Shown here piece after piece: positions 45,119-55,927 of a stretch of 64,000 nucleotides of DNA. The stretch comes from Buddleja alternifolia (taxonomy: Eukaryota > Streptophyta > Magnoliopsida > Lamiales > Scrophulariaceae). The translations under genes and the position numbers were made by a program. The stretch covers positions 33,966,503 to 34,030,502 of the forward strand of contig CM033396.1 in the NCBI GenBank assembly GCA_019426215.1. The letters run 5' to 3'. How positions within the stretch are numbered: position 1 is the first letter of the stretch; each line of letters begins with the position of its first letter. The notes below the pieces were generated by a model. That model saw nothing but the letters and a program-made list of their open reading frames with translations, was not told the DNA's origin and ran no database searches.

Positions 45119-46378
45119 ACAATCATAAGACAAATCGGCTTCTTCGGGATTGAGAAATCATAAGACAAAAATTCCACAATCATAACACAAAAATTATAAA
45201 GAAAACTTACTCGGGATTGACGATATGGGGACGGGATGGGGGCGGGAGGGACGATTTTTTTCTCTAATTTGGCAATGAGAGACGTTTTTTTAGAATGACG
45301 AAAATATGGAAGGTTTTTTTTTGTTTTGGTAAATGAAAGTGTAAAGAGTTTGGATGTATAAAGTGTAATAAAGTTTCAAAAAATCCAAAATGAAAATTGG
45401 GCGGAAAAAATGAAAATTGGGCGGGAAAATTAAGATTGAGAGAAAATTGGCCCTGCACTATGGTGCCGAAAATTTGGCACCATGGTGCAGGGCTTACTGC
45501 CTTAAGCAGGAAGGTCCGCACCATGGTGCCGAAAATTTGGCACTATGGTGCAGGGCCTCCTGCATTAAGTAGGAAGGTGGTGGGGGGTTAATTTAAAACG
45601 GCACCATGGTGCCGAGTTTTGGGCACTATGGTGCCGAACACAAATTTTTCCCCCCCAAAAAAGATTTCATCAAAAAAAATTACCATCAAAACTAACTGAA
45701 GATTCCCATTTTTTTGACCCAAAAATTCTATTGGCAAGAGCTTGAATAAACTAGTGAATTACACAAGGATCAAATAATGTCAATGCTATACGATCAAACA
45801 ATAAGAACTATTATTTTTTTAAGGTAAAATTTTTGTCAATGCAATTAATCAATAAACAACACATAATGTCAAGATTTCACAAAGTCGCAAACAAACAATA
45901 TAATGATAAATTTTGCCCATAAAATTAGCTACTAAAACTAACTAAAGATTTCATTTTTCCAACTAAATTAATCAATAAACAACAAATAAGGCCAAGGTTA
46001 TACAAAGAAACAATAGAATCATAATTTTTCCCCGTAAAATTGCATGAATGTAATCTCTCTTTAAACCTTATTAACAATGAATTCACTTTGGTTATAAATT
46101 CAACCCGTTTCATCAAAACTTAACTACTAAAACTAGATAAGATTAGAGATAACTTACTCGGGATTGACTGGATGGGGTGGGATGGACGTCTTCTTTGCAA
46201 TGAGGGACGTTTTTTTCCTCTACTTTGAAAGCTTAGAACGTTTTTGCAATGAGGGAAATAAAGGAGGGATTTTTGTTTTTTGAGAATATTGAATGTGTAT
46301 GAATGGGTAAAAAGTATTAAAACTGCACAAAATTCAAAATCAATTGGGCGGGAAAAATCAAATTTGGGCCAAATTTGT
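45119..46378. other. MULE-like non-coding sequence around palindrome cluster B
   Basis: Stretches at 45206-45320 and 46150-46280 are diverged copies of one repeat (CTTACTCGGGATTGAC.., GGGACGTTTTTTT, AATTGGGCGGGAAAA). No gene. The element class is uncertain; their position next to Mutator-transposase remnants suggests MULE ends. Confidence 0.45.
45455..45640. repeat. GGCACCATGGTGCC palindrome cluster B
   Basis: Six copies or variants of GGCACCATGGTGCC, some as GGCACTATGGTGC, joined by GAAAATTTGG and by AGGGCTTACTGCCTTAAGCA-type segments. The end GGTGGGGGGTTAATTTAAAA plus CGGCACCATGGTGCCGAG resembles the reverse complement of cluster A's right flank (43450-43500). Confidence 0.85.
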
Positions 46379-46478
46379 TCGGCACCATGGTGCCGAATTT
46401 TCAGCACCATGGTGCCAAGTACTCTGCCTAAGGCAGGATACTCGGCACCATGGTGCCGAGTATCCTGCCTTAGGCAGA
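46379..46478. repeat. Palindrome cluster C with a perfect 54-bp palindrome
   Basis: From 46424 to 46477 the sequence equals its own reverse complement over all 54 bases. Its centre is CCATGG at 46448-46453. The outer arms TGCCTAAGGCA and TGCCTTAGGCA are palindromes too, so it can form either one long hairpin or three short ones. Two more GGCACCATGGTGCC-type units lie just before it. Confidence 0.95.
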
Positions 46479-46603
46479 CTACTCCGAATATTTTTTTTTT
46501 AACCTATTTTTCTTTTTTCACCATTTTCACTATTACACAATATCTATTCTTGCCCATAGGCCCTTACAATATATATTCTTATCTTTTTTTTTCTTTTTAC
46601 TAT

Positions 46604-47668
46604 TAAGGGTTTAGAGTTATTAGTTTAGGGTTTACAATTTAGGGTTTAGGGTTAATGGTTTAGAATAGAAAATGAATATATTATTTAGAATAGAAAATGA
46701 ATATATTATTATTATTATCCATCATAATGAACTATGTCGGATGGTTTTATATTAAACATTATTTAAGTAATTATAGTTCATCACAATTGTAACTACTAAT
46801 GTGTATATTACAATGTTGAACTACTAATTTCTCTAAAGAAAAAATTATCACATAAAAAATACAAAATACACAATACAAAACAAATGTTTAGAAGGTTGAT
46901 GGATCTTTCACAAGTTTTTTGTGGTTTTTCCCTTTTTCTCCACCAGATTGATATAACTACTAATGTATATATTACAATGTTGAGCTACTAATATCTCTAG
47001 AGAAAGAATCATCACATAAAAAATACAAAATACACAATGCAAAACAATTGTTTAGAAGGTTGATGGATCTTTCACACATTTTTTAATTTGTAGCTTTTCC
47101 CTTTTTCTCCACCAGATTGATATCGTAGTTTCCGAATCGCTCCACGCTTTTCTACGCAAGGAGGGTTTAGGGTTTACAGTTTAGGGTTTAGGGATTAGGA
47201 TTTAGGGTTAATGGTTTAGAATAGAAAATGAATATATTATTTAGAATAGAAAGTGAATATATTATTATTATCCATCATAATGAACTATGTCGGATGGTTT
47301 TATATTAAACATTACTTAAGTAGTTATAGTTCATCACAATTCATAAATTCAAATTATTAAAATTGCATACGTAGCAATATCCTTTAGATAAGTATGTTGT
47401 ATATGTACACATTGACTCATGATATATATATTTTGGGAAACACAAATGTCAATCAAAATAATTGTAACTACTAATGTATATATTATAATGTTGAGCTACT
47501 AATGTCTCTAGAGAAAGAATCATCACATAAAAAACACAAAATACACAATACAAAATAATTGTTTAGAAGGTTGATGGATCTTTCACACGTTTTTTGTGGC
47601 TTTTCTCTTTTTCTCCACCAGATTGATATCGTAGTTTCCGAATCGCTCCACACTTTTCTATGCAAGGA
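46604..47668. repeat. Nested duplicated block with telomere-like repeats and MULE transposase ends
   Basis: Two units A (46611-46787, 47163-47343) start with degenerate telomere-type TTTAGGG repeats and contain TCCATCATAATGAACTATG. Three units B (about 46789-46953, 46954-47162, 47464-47668) contain AACTACTAATGT.. and TCTCCACCAGATTGATAT. The order is A-B-B-A-B, so the block grew by successive duplications. Confidence 0.9.
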
Positions 47669-47745
47669 GGAGCTTCAACAACATTTGCCTCTATTTCAGC
47701 GGGGATGATCCACTCAGACGGCTCACTAGGAACCTGTCATCGACT
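47560..47745 (-). pseudogene. C-terminal remnant of a Mutator-like transposase
   Basis: On the minus strand one frame reads SEWIIPAEIEANVVEAPPCI, then EKCGAIRKLRYQSGGEKEKS and HKK. The order W-x-(I/V)P, VVEPP, GR-x-RKxRxxSGGE is the region just before the zinc knuckle in MuDR-type transposases. A second, shorter copy is in the preceding unit B near 47060-47165. No knuckle or catalytic domain is present. Confidence 0.5.
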
Positions 47746-49506
47746 TTGGATGAACTCCAGTTAGCAGAAGACTTAGCATTTTATAATTATTCCTTGACAA
47801 CCATTCACATTGTCGTGCTCCAAAGTCTCCCGCTTTCACATTCCACTCACCATCGTATAAATAGTATATCAAAAATCGGACATTTTCCTAAAAAAATGGA
47901 ACAACATAGTTATTATATAATACAATTAGTAACGAATGACATCAAAATGCTAGTATTTATGTTATATCATACACATAATACACCATTATTTTTTTTCGTT
48001 TTTTCAAGTCAACCATTATTTCAAATTTAACAAAATCATTATCAAAAATTGAAGCCATAGATCAAATTGACTTAAAGAGGTAGATCAAATGGATCAAATA
48101 CAATATCAAACAAACACGCAAACTTTAAATTTCACGAGAGAATATCTATCAAGCATTTCGTCGAACACCTTGTCCACATAATTCATCTCTATCTCCAACA
48201 AATTCAAACAATCAAACTTTCAACACACAAATGACAATCCAATTAATGCTACAATCACAAAATCACATGCTAAGAGCCTAAAAACACCCTATTCAATGCA
48301 AATTAATGATAGAATCTCTATCAAGCATTTCGTCAAACACCTTGTTTACATAATTCATCGCTATCTCCAACAAATTCAATCAATCAAACTTTTAATCAAC
48401 TAACTAATTCAAACAATGAAACATTATACTCATTTCTCTTACCTCTACACCGTTGGGATACTACGAGCCCGAATTGGGGACGAAGGGTATGGGCCAATTT
48501 GGAGTCGACGGAATGGGACAAATTGGAGGAATTGGAGGCAAACCGATACAGGGGAGGGATTGGAGTATCAAGGTTATTTTAGGTATTAAGTAAATATTGG
48601 ATTTCTTTTATTGTTAGTATAAATAAAAGTAAGGGTAAAATAGGTATATCACTTACAATATTTCGGAGAGGACTATGAAGGAGGTCTATCCTGTGAATGG
48701 AGGCCATGTGATGAGGACATTGTGCATATTAAGCCCATTTCCCTCATTTTCCCTAAGAAGACGGTGGCGGCGTGGCACTCTTCGCATCCACTTGGATTCT
48801 TTCCGAAATAGAAAGAGTTTGGTATTACACGAAGCTTTTTTTTCTTTCTTTCTTTTTTTTCTTTTTTTTTGAGTTTGGGGAGGGCTACCTAACGAACTAG
48901 CCCTACCGGGAAGTTAGCAATATTAGATCCCAATTGCATGGGTGTTGCAATATTAGATCCCTTATTTTTGGGATTTTCTTTTTTCTTTTTTTAATAGTGA
49001 GAAGGCCACTTTTGGTGTGAAGTGCCCAAAATACCCTCTAGTAAAAATCCCTCCCATAGGAAGAAACGTTCCGGCGTTTCTTGTTTTCCTTTTTATTTTT
49101 TTTTCTTTTTGATTTAATGTATTATGTAATTACATTTAAGCCCTTTGAGCCAAAATAATTGTAAAAGCGTGTGATAACTTTAGAAAACGTCCACTTCTGA
49201 AAACCTTCCAATTTAACATTTGGATTAATGTTGAAATTCTGAACGGGCAAAAATCAAGGGAGAGCAGCCGAGAAGGGGAAAGAGCATAAGAACCATTCCG
49301 GCCGATATTTATACAGTATATCGGAGGAAAGAAGCCAAGTAAATCTTGTATAATTGTTCATAAACATCCTCCTCCCACCTCTTCTTCATTTCCCCGAGGT
49401 AATTTGAATTTTGAAGCCAGATTCGCAATTCTAGGGTTTTGTGAAACTATTTTAATTTTGTAATTTTGATTATTAAACCATTATTGTTTAGTCCCATTAT
49501 CGATCA
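47746..49506. other. Gene-free stretch with small repeats
   Basis: Two 80-bp direct repeats (about 48141-48221 and 48312-48392, sharing ATCAAGCATTTCGTC) lie here, and a pyrimidine-rich tract at 48837-48870, and a short duplication of GCAATATTAGATCCC (about 48916 and 48947). The last 400 bases are upstream of the DUF1985-Ulp1 gene and contain a TATATCGG stretch but no clear promoter. Confidence 0.5.
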
Positions 49507-52500
49507 ATGGTTGCTTCCTCCTCATCGGGTACCAAACGCCAACGTGAAGTGGCTTCAGCCGGCCCTGGAACTTCCTCCACACCCCCTGTAAAATGTAGTT
49601 TTTCCGGGTTGTGTGTGATGTATTATTTACTGTGTTTTAGGTTTTATGGTTGGTAATTGTTGATTTTTGTTGGATAACCTGATTTTTTTGTATAGTATAA
49701 AAGTTTAGTCGTTAAATTTAACAAATATTTTTGTTGAAGCATGTTGTTTCAGGGCAATTAGGAAGTATATCTTGATATAGGGTTATATCAGTTTGTGTTT
49801 ATTTGTAATTTAATTGAATTTTGTCTTAGGTTTCCGACCCAAACGACATCCCTCGGCCCACTTTTACATTGAGTCCCGATAAATTTAACTTGAAGTGTAA
49901 AGTTGGCAGCAAATGCAAATTGAAAGAGGATCTTAAGTATATTGAAGAGTGTTTAAGTGACCATCCCGATGGTATAATGTGGTTTCAAAACTCTCAATTT
50001 GCCCCATTATTCGACGTTGCTTCGGACATGGACATGGTGTTAACTCCTCTGTGGATGCTTCTAACCCGAATAGTGGAGTCTCCAGACCATTCTGAAATTT
50101 GGTTTGTTGTAAATGGCATTCCTATTCGTTACTTTTTGTTGGAGCATGCAATTATGAGCGGGTTGAATTGCTCCCGGTATCCTGCAGCTTCAAAGGTTGT
50201 GGAGGATGATAATTTTAGTTGTAGATACCTTAGCCCTAAAGCCACCGTTAAAATTCTTAGGGAACAACTTAAGAAGCGTGTGATCTGTGGAGAAGTAGAC
50301 AGTTCTAGAACTCGTCGAAAGTCTTCGAAGAAGGCTGCGAAGAAGGTCGCGATTAGTTCCAGTGACAAAGCATTAGAGATCCTTCCATCCGACAAGTTAA
50401 AGCTTGCGTTATTGTATTTGTTGGTTTCTGTCTTTTTTATCCCGCCACATGATGATTCACCAATTGACTCCCGTCTTCTTGCAATTGTTGATGACCTTGA
50501 GTTTGCGAAAACTTATCCATGGGGTAGGTTTTCTTATTCTGTTATGATGGACCAATTGAAAACCTTGGACTTGAAGAAAAAATTGGCTGCGGCAAATCCA
50601 CAGTGCAACTTTCGTTGTTTTGTTCTCCCACTTATGGTAAATTTGATTTTTATCTTTCATTGTTAATTGTCGACTTACTGTTATGTGAATATTTGATAAT
50701 ATCTTTTTTGTTCCTATGTTAGCTTCTTCCTTTCGAGTGTATACCCGCACTCTCACCAATGATTGGGCGATTGAGGGAGAATATGCTCGGACAATTGCCG
50801 AGAATGTGCAAGTGGACCACTAAACTTCTTCACAAGAGACAATATCCCACGTTGTCTCAAATTCTTATGTTAGTTGGAAACACCCAAGTTAGTATTTCAT
50901 TGCCAATTTGAAATGTTAAAACCTCAAACCTTATAAATTTTGTTATTTGCATATCAATCTTCACCTTTTATAATGAATTGTATTAATTCTATTATATTTA
51001 TTTGTTTATTTGTTTGATAGGATATTAAAAGCCTACTTCAAGCCACGCCGGAGGAACTGGCAACGGACCACATGCAAAGCTTTGCTCCTTTTGATCATGC
51101 CAACAGCAAGGTCCATGACCCCACCACCAAATTATGGACTGAAATACTCGAGAAAGGAGGTAGAATTGTATTTGATGACATTTTCCGAATAGATTTGGAA
51201 TCTCGACATTCCATTCTTCCAGTGAGTAAAATTGCAACCATAATCGACGATGATGGTAGAAGACCTGAAAAGGAAAATGTTGAATGTGAGGCAGGAAAAG
51301 TTGCACAGGACAGTGTTCCTGGTGTTTCATCCATTCCCATGAATACCAATGATATGGTTATGAAAGTCCTTCGTGAGTTAATAGCAAAGGGTGATTTGTT
51401 ATCACAAAAGATTGATTTGTTATCACAAAACAGTATTGCTATGAGTGAAAGGTTAGAAAAGGTTGAAAGTGTGTTAAAAGACCTTTCAACAAATGTTGGA
51501 GGTGATGAGGATGATGATGATGGGGTTCTTGGTGAGGATGAAGGGGTCGGTGGTGATAAGGATGATTTTGTTGGTGAGGATGTGGATGAAGGACTTGGTG
51601 GGATGCAGGTGAAGGACTTGGTGAGGATAAAGTGATGGTTTAGCCATGGTCCTTTTTAATCATGGTGGAGTGGTTGTAGGTCCTGATCCCATGGTAGATG
51701 TAGTTGTACAAGAAGAATATGAGTTTTATTTGAAGAGGATGCCAAAGAAATCCAAGTACCAAAAATCTCCATTTACCAATCCGGATGCAAGGAGGAAGAA
51801 GAAGAAGAAAGTACGTAAGACGTAATATGGCATTATGTGTAATGGTTTTATTAGTTGGTTTGGTTTGATGACTGTGTGTTTGTTTGTAGTACTATGGGTA
51901 CTGTGTTGGTATACAATATTAGTAATGTTATTCAGTATTTTTATTTTTGTTAGTACTAGTACTTGTATTAGTATTAGTATTTGTAATATTGTATTTGCTG
52001 CACTGCGTTTGTTTATAGTATTATGTGTACTGTATTTGTATACAATATTAGTATTAGTAATTTTATTCAGTATTAGTATTTCTGTTAGTACTAGTACTTG
52101 CATTAGTATTAGTATTTGTGTTTGCATACAATATTTGATAATATTCCACTGTGTGAATTTATCTTTTTGTTTAACATGTTTTTCCGAACCCCAGGTGGAG
52201 TCGGGCCCAAATACTGGTACAGAACCGGTGAAGAATGATATGGCTGGGGATTTTTTTGTGCCTCTTACTCCAGAAGAAAAAGATGTTGTTTCCGAAGCCT
52301 TGACCCGTTCAAGTTCTGAAAAGTGTTGGTGACTCACTCTAATATTCAGATTACCGGCAAACAGTTACAGTGTTTTCTGGCAAGAGGTTGGCTCAACTCT
52401 GATGTGATTAATGTGTATTTTCAATTGTTGAAAGAAAGAGAGAGGAGGGAGCCAACCAAATTTTTAAAGTGCCACTATTTTAACACTTTCTTTTACACCG

Positions 52501-52957
52501 CTTTGGTTCGTAATGGTGTATATGATTTCAAATCTGTCGAGGATTGGACCACCCCGACCAATCTGGGATATCACCTCCTTGATTGTGAAAATTTTTTGTG
52601 CCTATTCACAAACCTGATCATTGGTGTTTAGCTATTATCAACTAAAAGGAACAAAAGCTCCAATATCTTGATTCTGATGGTGGACAAGATGAAGAAGTTT
52701 TGAAATTTCTTGCTATGTATTTTGTTGATGAGGTGAAGCAGAAGAGTGGAGAAGCTATTGATCTGAGTTTGTGGAATCACGAGCACACCAAGAACCTTCC
52801 TCGACAGGAAAATAACTACGACTGTGGAATGTTCATGATCAAGTACGCCGACTTTTGTAGTAGTTCGGCTGACATTGGTCTTTGTTTTGGACAGGCTGAC
52901 ATGTCATATTTTAGGCAGAGGGTAGTTAAGGAGATTTTGAACTTGAGAGTTGATTGA
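49507..52957 (+). pseudogene. DUF1985-Ulp1 (C48 cysteine protease) gene, nearly intact
   Basis: Proteins with an N-terminal DUF1985 domain and a C-terminal Ulp1 SUMO-protease-like domain are frequent in plants and are often carried by Mutator-like elements. Exons placed from splice signals are 49507-49589, 49831-50636, 50723-50887, 51021-51810 and 52195-52957. DUF1985 is in exons 2-3 (MWFQNSQFAPLFDVASD, WFVVNGIPIRYFLLEHAIMS). Exon 4 is acidic and linker-like and carries a frameshift near 51600. The protease has ARGWLNSDVINVYFQLL, then His at 52619, Asp at 52670, Gln at 52805 and Cys at 52823, so the full catalytic set is present. A frameshift in a T-run near 52595 and a TAA at 52643 lie between His and Asp. 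Two or three small lesions thus inactivate an otherwise complete protein, or they are sequencing errors. Confidence 0.85.
51811..52194 (+). other. Intron with a TTAGTA-rich simple repeat
   Basis: Donor AAAGTACGT, acceptor CCCCAG. The intron carries two runs of ATTAGTATTAGTATT type (about 51925-51985 and 52040-52110) that are similar to each other, apparently a local duplication. Confidence 0.6.
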
Positions 52958-53565
52958 TGAACAATGAAATTGCTATTAACTTGTAGATACTTTTAATGTA
53001 TTGTATCAGATTGGCATGCAGTATAACTAGTATATTCCTTAAAATTTATTGCTTTCTACTATATTTTTGTAACTTGTAATTCACAATTAGCATTAGTGTG
53101 ATAGGTTTTTTTGTTTGGTATTTAAAAACATATTGGCCATTAGTGGATAGATTTTTTTGTTTGGTAAAAAAGTAAGATGAAATTTAATGCATTATTGAAG
53201 TGGGTGGTTCTCAATCCCATCCATCTCATCTATTTATTCATATATGTAGTATAATAGTTATACTAGCTATACTAGAGGTCATTCAAAACAGTATAATAAA
53301 TGTGGGGAAGTTATCACATTGGTTTGGGTGAGAGGAAGTTTGAAAGCCTCACACCACACGTTTACCCTCCCACCATATTAGTGTATGCTTCAGTTTTGAC
53401 AGTTGTTAGTTATGATAAGACCAGAGGTTAATTATTAAACTCCTCCCCTGCCTTTCCCCTTCCTCTCCTCACTTATTTATTTATTTAGGAAATCTATGTA
53501 GCCTCTAGAAAAACATTTCTTCCGAAGCTTCAGTTTTCACCGTCTCTCTTCTCTCTGCACTCATC
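52958..53565. other. Gene-free stretch
   Basis: A short direct repeat TTGGTA..TTTTTTTGTTTGGTA (53105-53170) is the only structure noted. No terminal inverted repeat for a transposon carrying the Ulp1 gene was found. Confidence 0.5.
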
Positions 53566-53745
53566 AAGCTTCACTCACTCTCACTTTCTACCTTTATTCC
53601 TTCCTCACTTATTTTACCCATCATTTTTCACTCATCCGAAGCTTCACTCATCTCACTTTCTACCTTTATTCCTTCCTCACTTATTTTACCCATCATTTTT
53701 CACTCATCCGAAGCTTCACTCACTCTCACTTTCTACCTTTATTTA
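53566..53745. repeat. 73-bp tandem repeat in front of the F-box remnant
   Basis: Copies start AAGCTTCACTCA at 53566, 53639 and 53711. They share CTCACTTTCTACCTTTATT. They form the likely promoter or leader of the following reading frame, which begins at 53761. Confidence 0.92.
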
Positions 53746-53760
53746 TTTAGGAAATCTACC

Positions 53761-55253
53761 ATGGATATTGAAGATAGATTAACTGTGCTTCCTCCTGATG
53801 TGATATTTCACATTATGGATCGGTTATCAAACCTATCAGTGGTGGAGGCATCAAGGTTGGGATTTATATCAAAACATTTCCAACATCTTTGGTACTCTAT
53901 CCCTAAACTCGATTTCAATCATGGCGCTTTTTACAGCATAATATGTTTTTGTATAGAGGCTTAGATTTTTCAGATTTTGTTAATCGCACTTTGAACAACA
54001 TACAATAGTGTTGTTCATACTTTGATACTTGATTTTGTAAGGGGGAGGGAGGTGGCGACCGTATTAGGGAAGATTGGGTATTATTTGGTATGATCACCAT
54101 GTTCGAAAACTTAAAGTAGTTGGTCGTTTATTAAACTCTCTCCCTAGCAGCCTATTTTACTCACACACAATTGTTGATCTTAACTATCTCTGCCTAAGTA
54201 TGTTGTTATGTGGGAGGATGGAATCTTATTGCCAAATTTGAAAAAATTAGTATTGAAGCGTGTAGTAATGATTGACAATAGGTTTGGCTTTAAGAATTCA
54301 AATGGTTTCCCACATTAGAGGAGTTGCAACTACTTAGTTGTGATTTTGAAAATATTCATGAATTTTCGGGTTATTTCCCCTGTTTGAAAATAATAAAAAT
54401 GGCTTTCAACCAAGGCCAAAGCAATATCAACACACGGCTATCGATCCCAAATTTAGATTTGTTGGTTATTTTAACGACACAAAATCAGGGGTGTCGGGGC
54501 ATAGGCATGGGTCCAGAGCTCGTACCTGAAATGGATATTACGTGGTGATGCCATGGACTTTGAAAGTAATTGCACTGATAACCTTTTCCATCGGAGGTTG
54601 TTAAAATGGTTAAAGAATTATTCCTCACCGATGACGCTCATGTGTCGATGGTTTGGGACAGGTATACCTATCATTTTTTTGATAAGGATTATTCTGTGTG
54701 CATTAAATCTATGAAGTTGTTTTTGATTTTACGTTTTTGGTACTTTGGTAGGTTTTGACCAGCGTGGATGGTCTACATCGTCGTGTGTCGTCGTGTTATT
54801 TTGTCGACATGTTTAGCTTAAATATGACATGTTTGAACAAGACGATCATCTCGCAATGACACTGGTGATGATTAGTAGATTCCGAACTTGGAAACATTTT
54901 CAATTAATTTGTGGTAATATTCTACATTTTATGATTTGTTGATTATAACATGGTTAATTAACACTTTGATATCAATATTCCGTTAATAAAATGGTTTCCT
55001 ATTTTTTACCTATTTTGTAGCCGGTGACTCTTGGTAAACAATCCCACAATGTTGGTCAATATGTAGAAGAGTGGAATTTGGGTGAGTTTGGATTGGACAA
55101 TTTGGACGTGGTGAACGTAACAAATTTCATGGGCACTGAATGCGAGATGAGCTACGCTATGCACGTGTTATTGCACGCATCTCAGTTGCAGAGGGTAAAT
55201 ATTGTGTGCAACGACGTTTTTGCTGCTGACCGAGATATGTTACCAAAAAATTA
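53761..55253 (+). pseudogene. F-box/LRR (FBD-type) protein, decayed
   Basis: The first frame starts MDIEDRLTVLPPDVIFHIMD and SKHFQHLWYSIPKLDF, the F-box that would contact SKP1 in a ubiquitin ligase. LRR-like parts follow in other frames: GRLLNSLPSSLFYSHTIVDL (about 54120), LLPNLKKLVLKRVVM (about 54230), LEELQLLSCDFENIHEFSGY (about 54320), and at 55024-55253 a C-terminal FBD-like segment (GTECEMSYAMHVLLHASQLQ). Many frameshifts and stops separate the parts, and a 470-bp gap (54550-55020) includes an intron-like stretch. It is a pseudogene of a large, fast-turning-over family. Confidence 0.8.
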
Positions 55254-55388
55254 GGACGATAAGGTTTGTTTCCAAGATTATCGGAAAATGTGCAGCTTCG
55301 TTTCTCGTTTATGTAATATATATACTGAAAATATTGCTATCCAGTATCCCCAATTTGACATTTATTTGATGGTAGAATATTGCTATCC

Positions 55389-55860
55389 AGAATGGTAGGT
55401 ATACGGGCGAATATTAACCTGTATAGAGTTATCCAGTAGATGATAGGTATACCGGCCGAATTATTAACCAGTATATCCAGTATATAGGCAGAATGATAGG
55501 TATACAGGACAAATATTAATCAGTATATCAGTAACTAGGCAGATGATAGGTTACCGAACAAATATAAACTATATCCAGTATAAATAGGAAGATTGATAGG
55601 TATACCAGACGGATATGAACAGTATATCCAGTATATAAGCAGAATGCTAGGTATATCGCCCGGAATATTGACCGGGCTACTCATAGGACAGGCCTTTAGA
55701 GTAGATACCGGAAGAGAGGGTATACGGTTAATCACAGTAACTAGGCAGAAGGATAGCTATACCTACGAATGGTCGTATCGGTATCTGCAGTCTACTAGGC
55801 AGAATGAAGGTATACGACGAAATTGAACGGTAGACTGAGTATTACTAGGCAAGATTGGAA
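55389..55860. repeat. 52-bp minisatellite adjoining the duplication boundary
   Basis: About nine units of 48-54 bp, with core AATGATAGGTATAC and tail CAGTATATCCAGTATATAGG, degenerating toward the right. The array ends about 60 bases before copy 2 of the duplication starts. Confidence 0.85.
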
Positions 55861-55927
55861 AAACAATGGAAATGATCCATCGGCAATTGACTTGAGTGGT
55901 GAATAGAAAATGCTAATTATCTGAGAA

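Larger units (their letters stand above)
37390..45479. repeat. Segmental duplication, copy 1 (visible extent)
   Basis: About 8.09 kb that reappears at 55918-64000 in the same orientation, 18.52 kb downstream. The left boundary is sharp, at TATCTGAGAAATGG just before the WAT1-like start codon. The right boundary is not reached because copy 2 leaves the window. Only about ten differences were found by eye, mostly 1-3 base indels. Confidence 0.97.

Noticed and set aside
46604..47215. True telomere or chromosome-fusion site
   Set aside because: Only a few TTTAGGG units, degenerate and inside duplicated A units, not a long head-to-head array.
49020..53560. Complete MULE carrying the Ulp1 gene
   Set aside because: No terminal inverted repeats or target duplication could be found on the flanks by eye.
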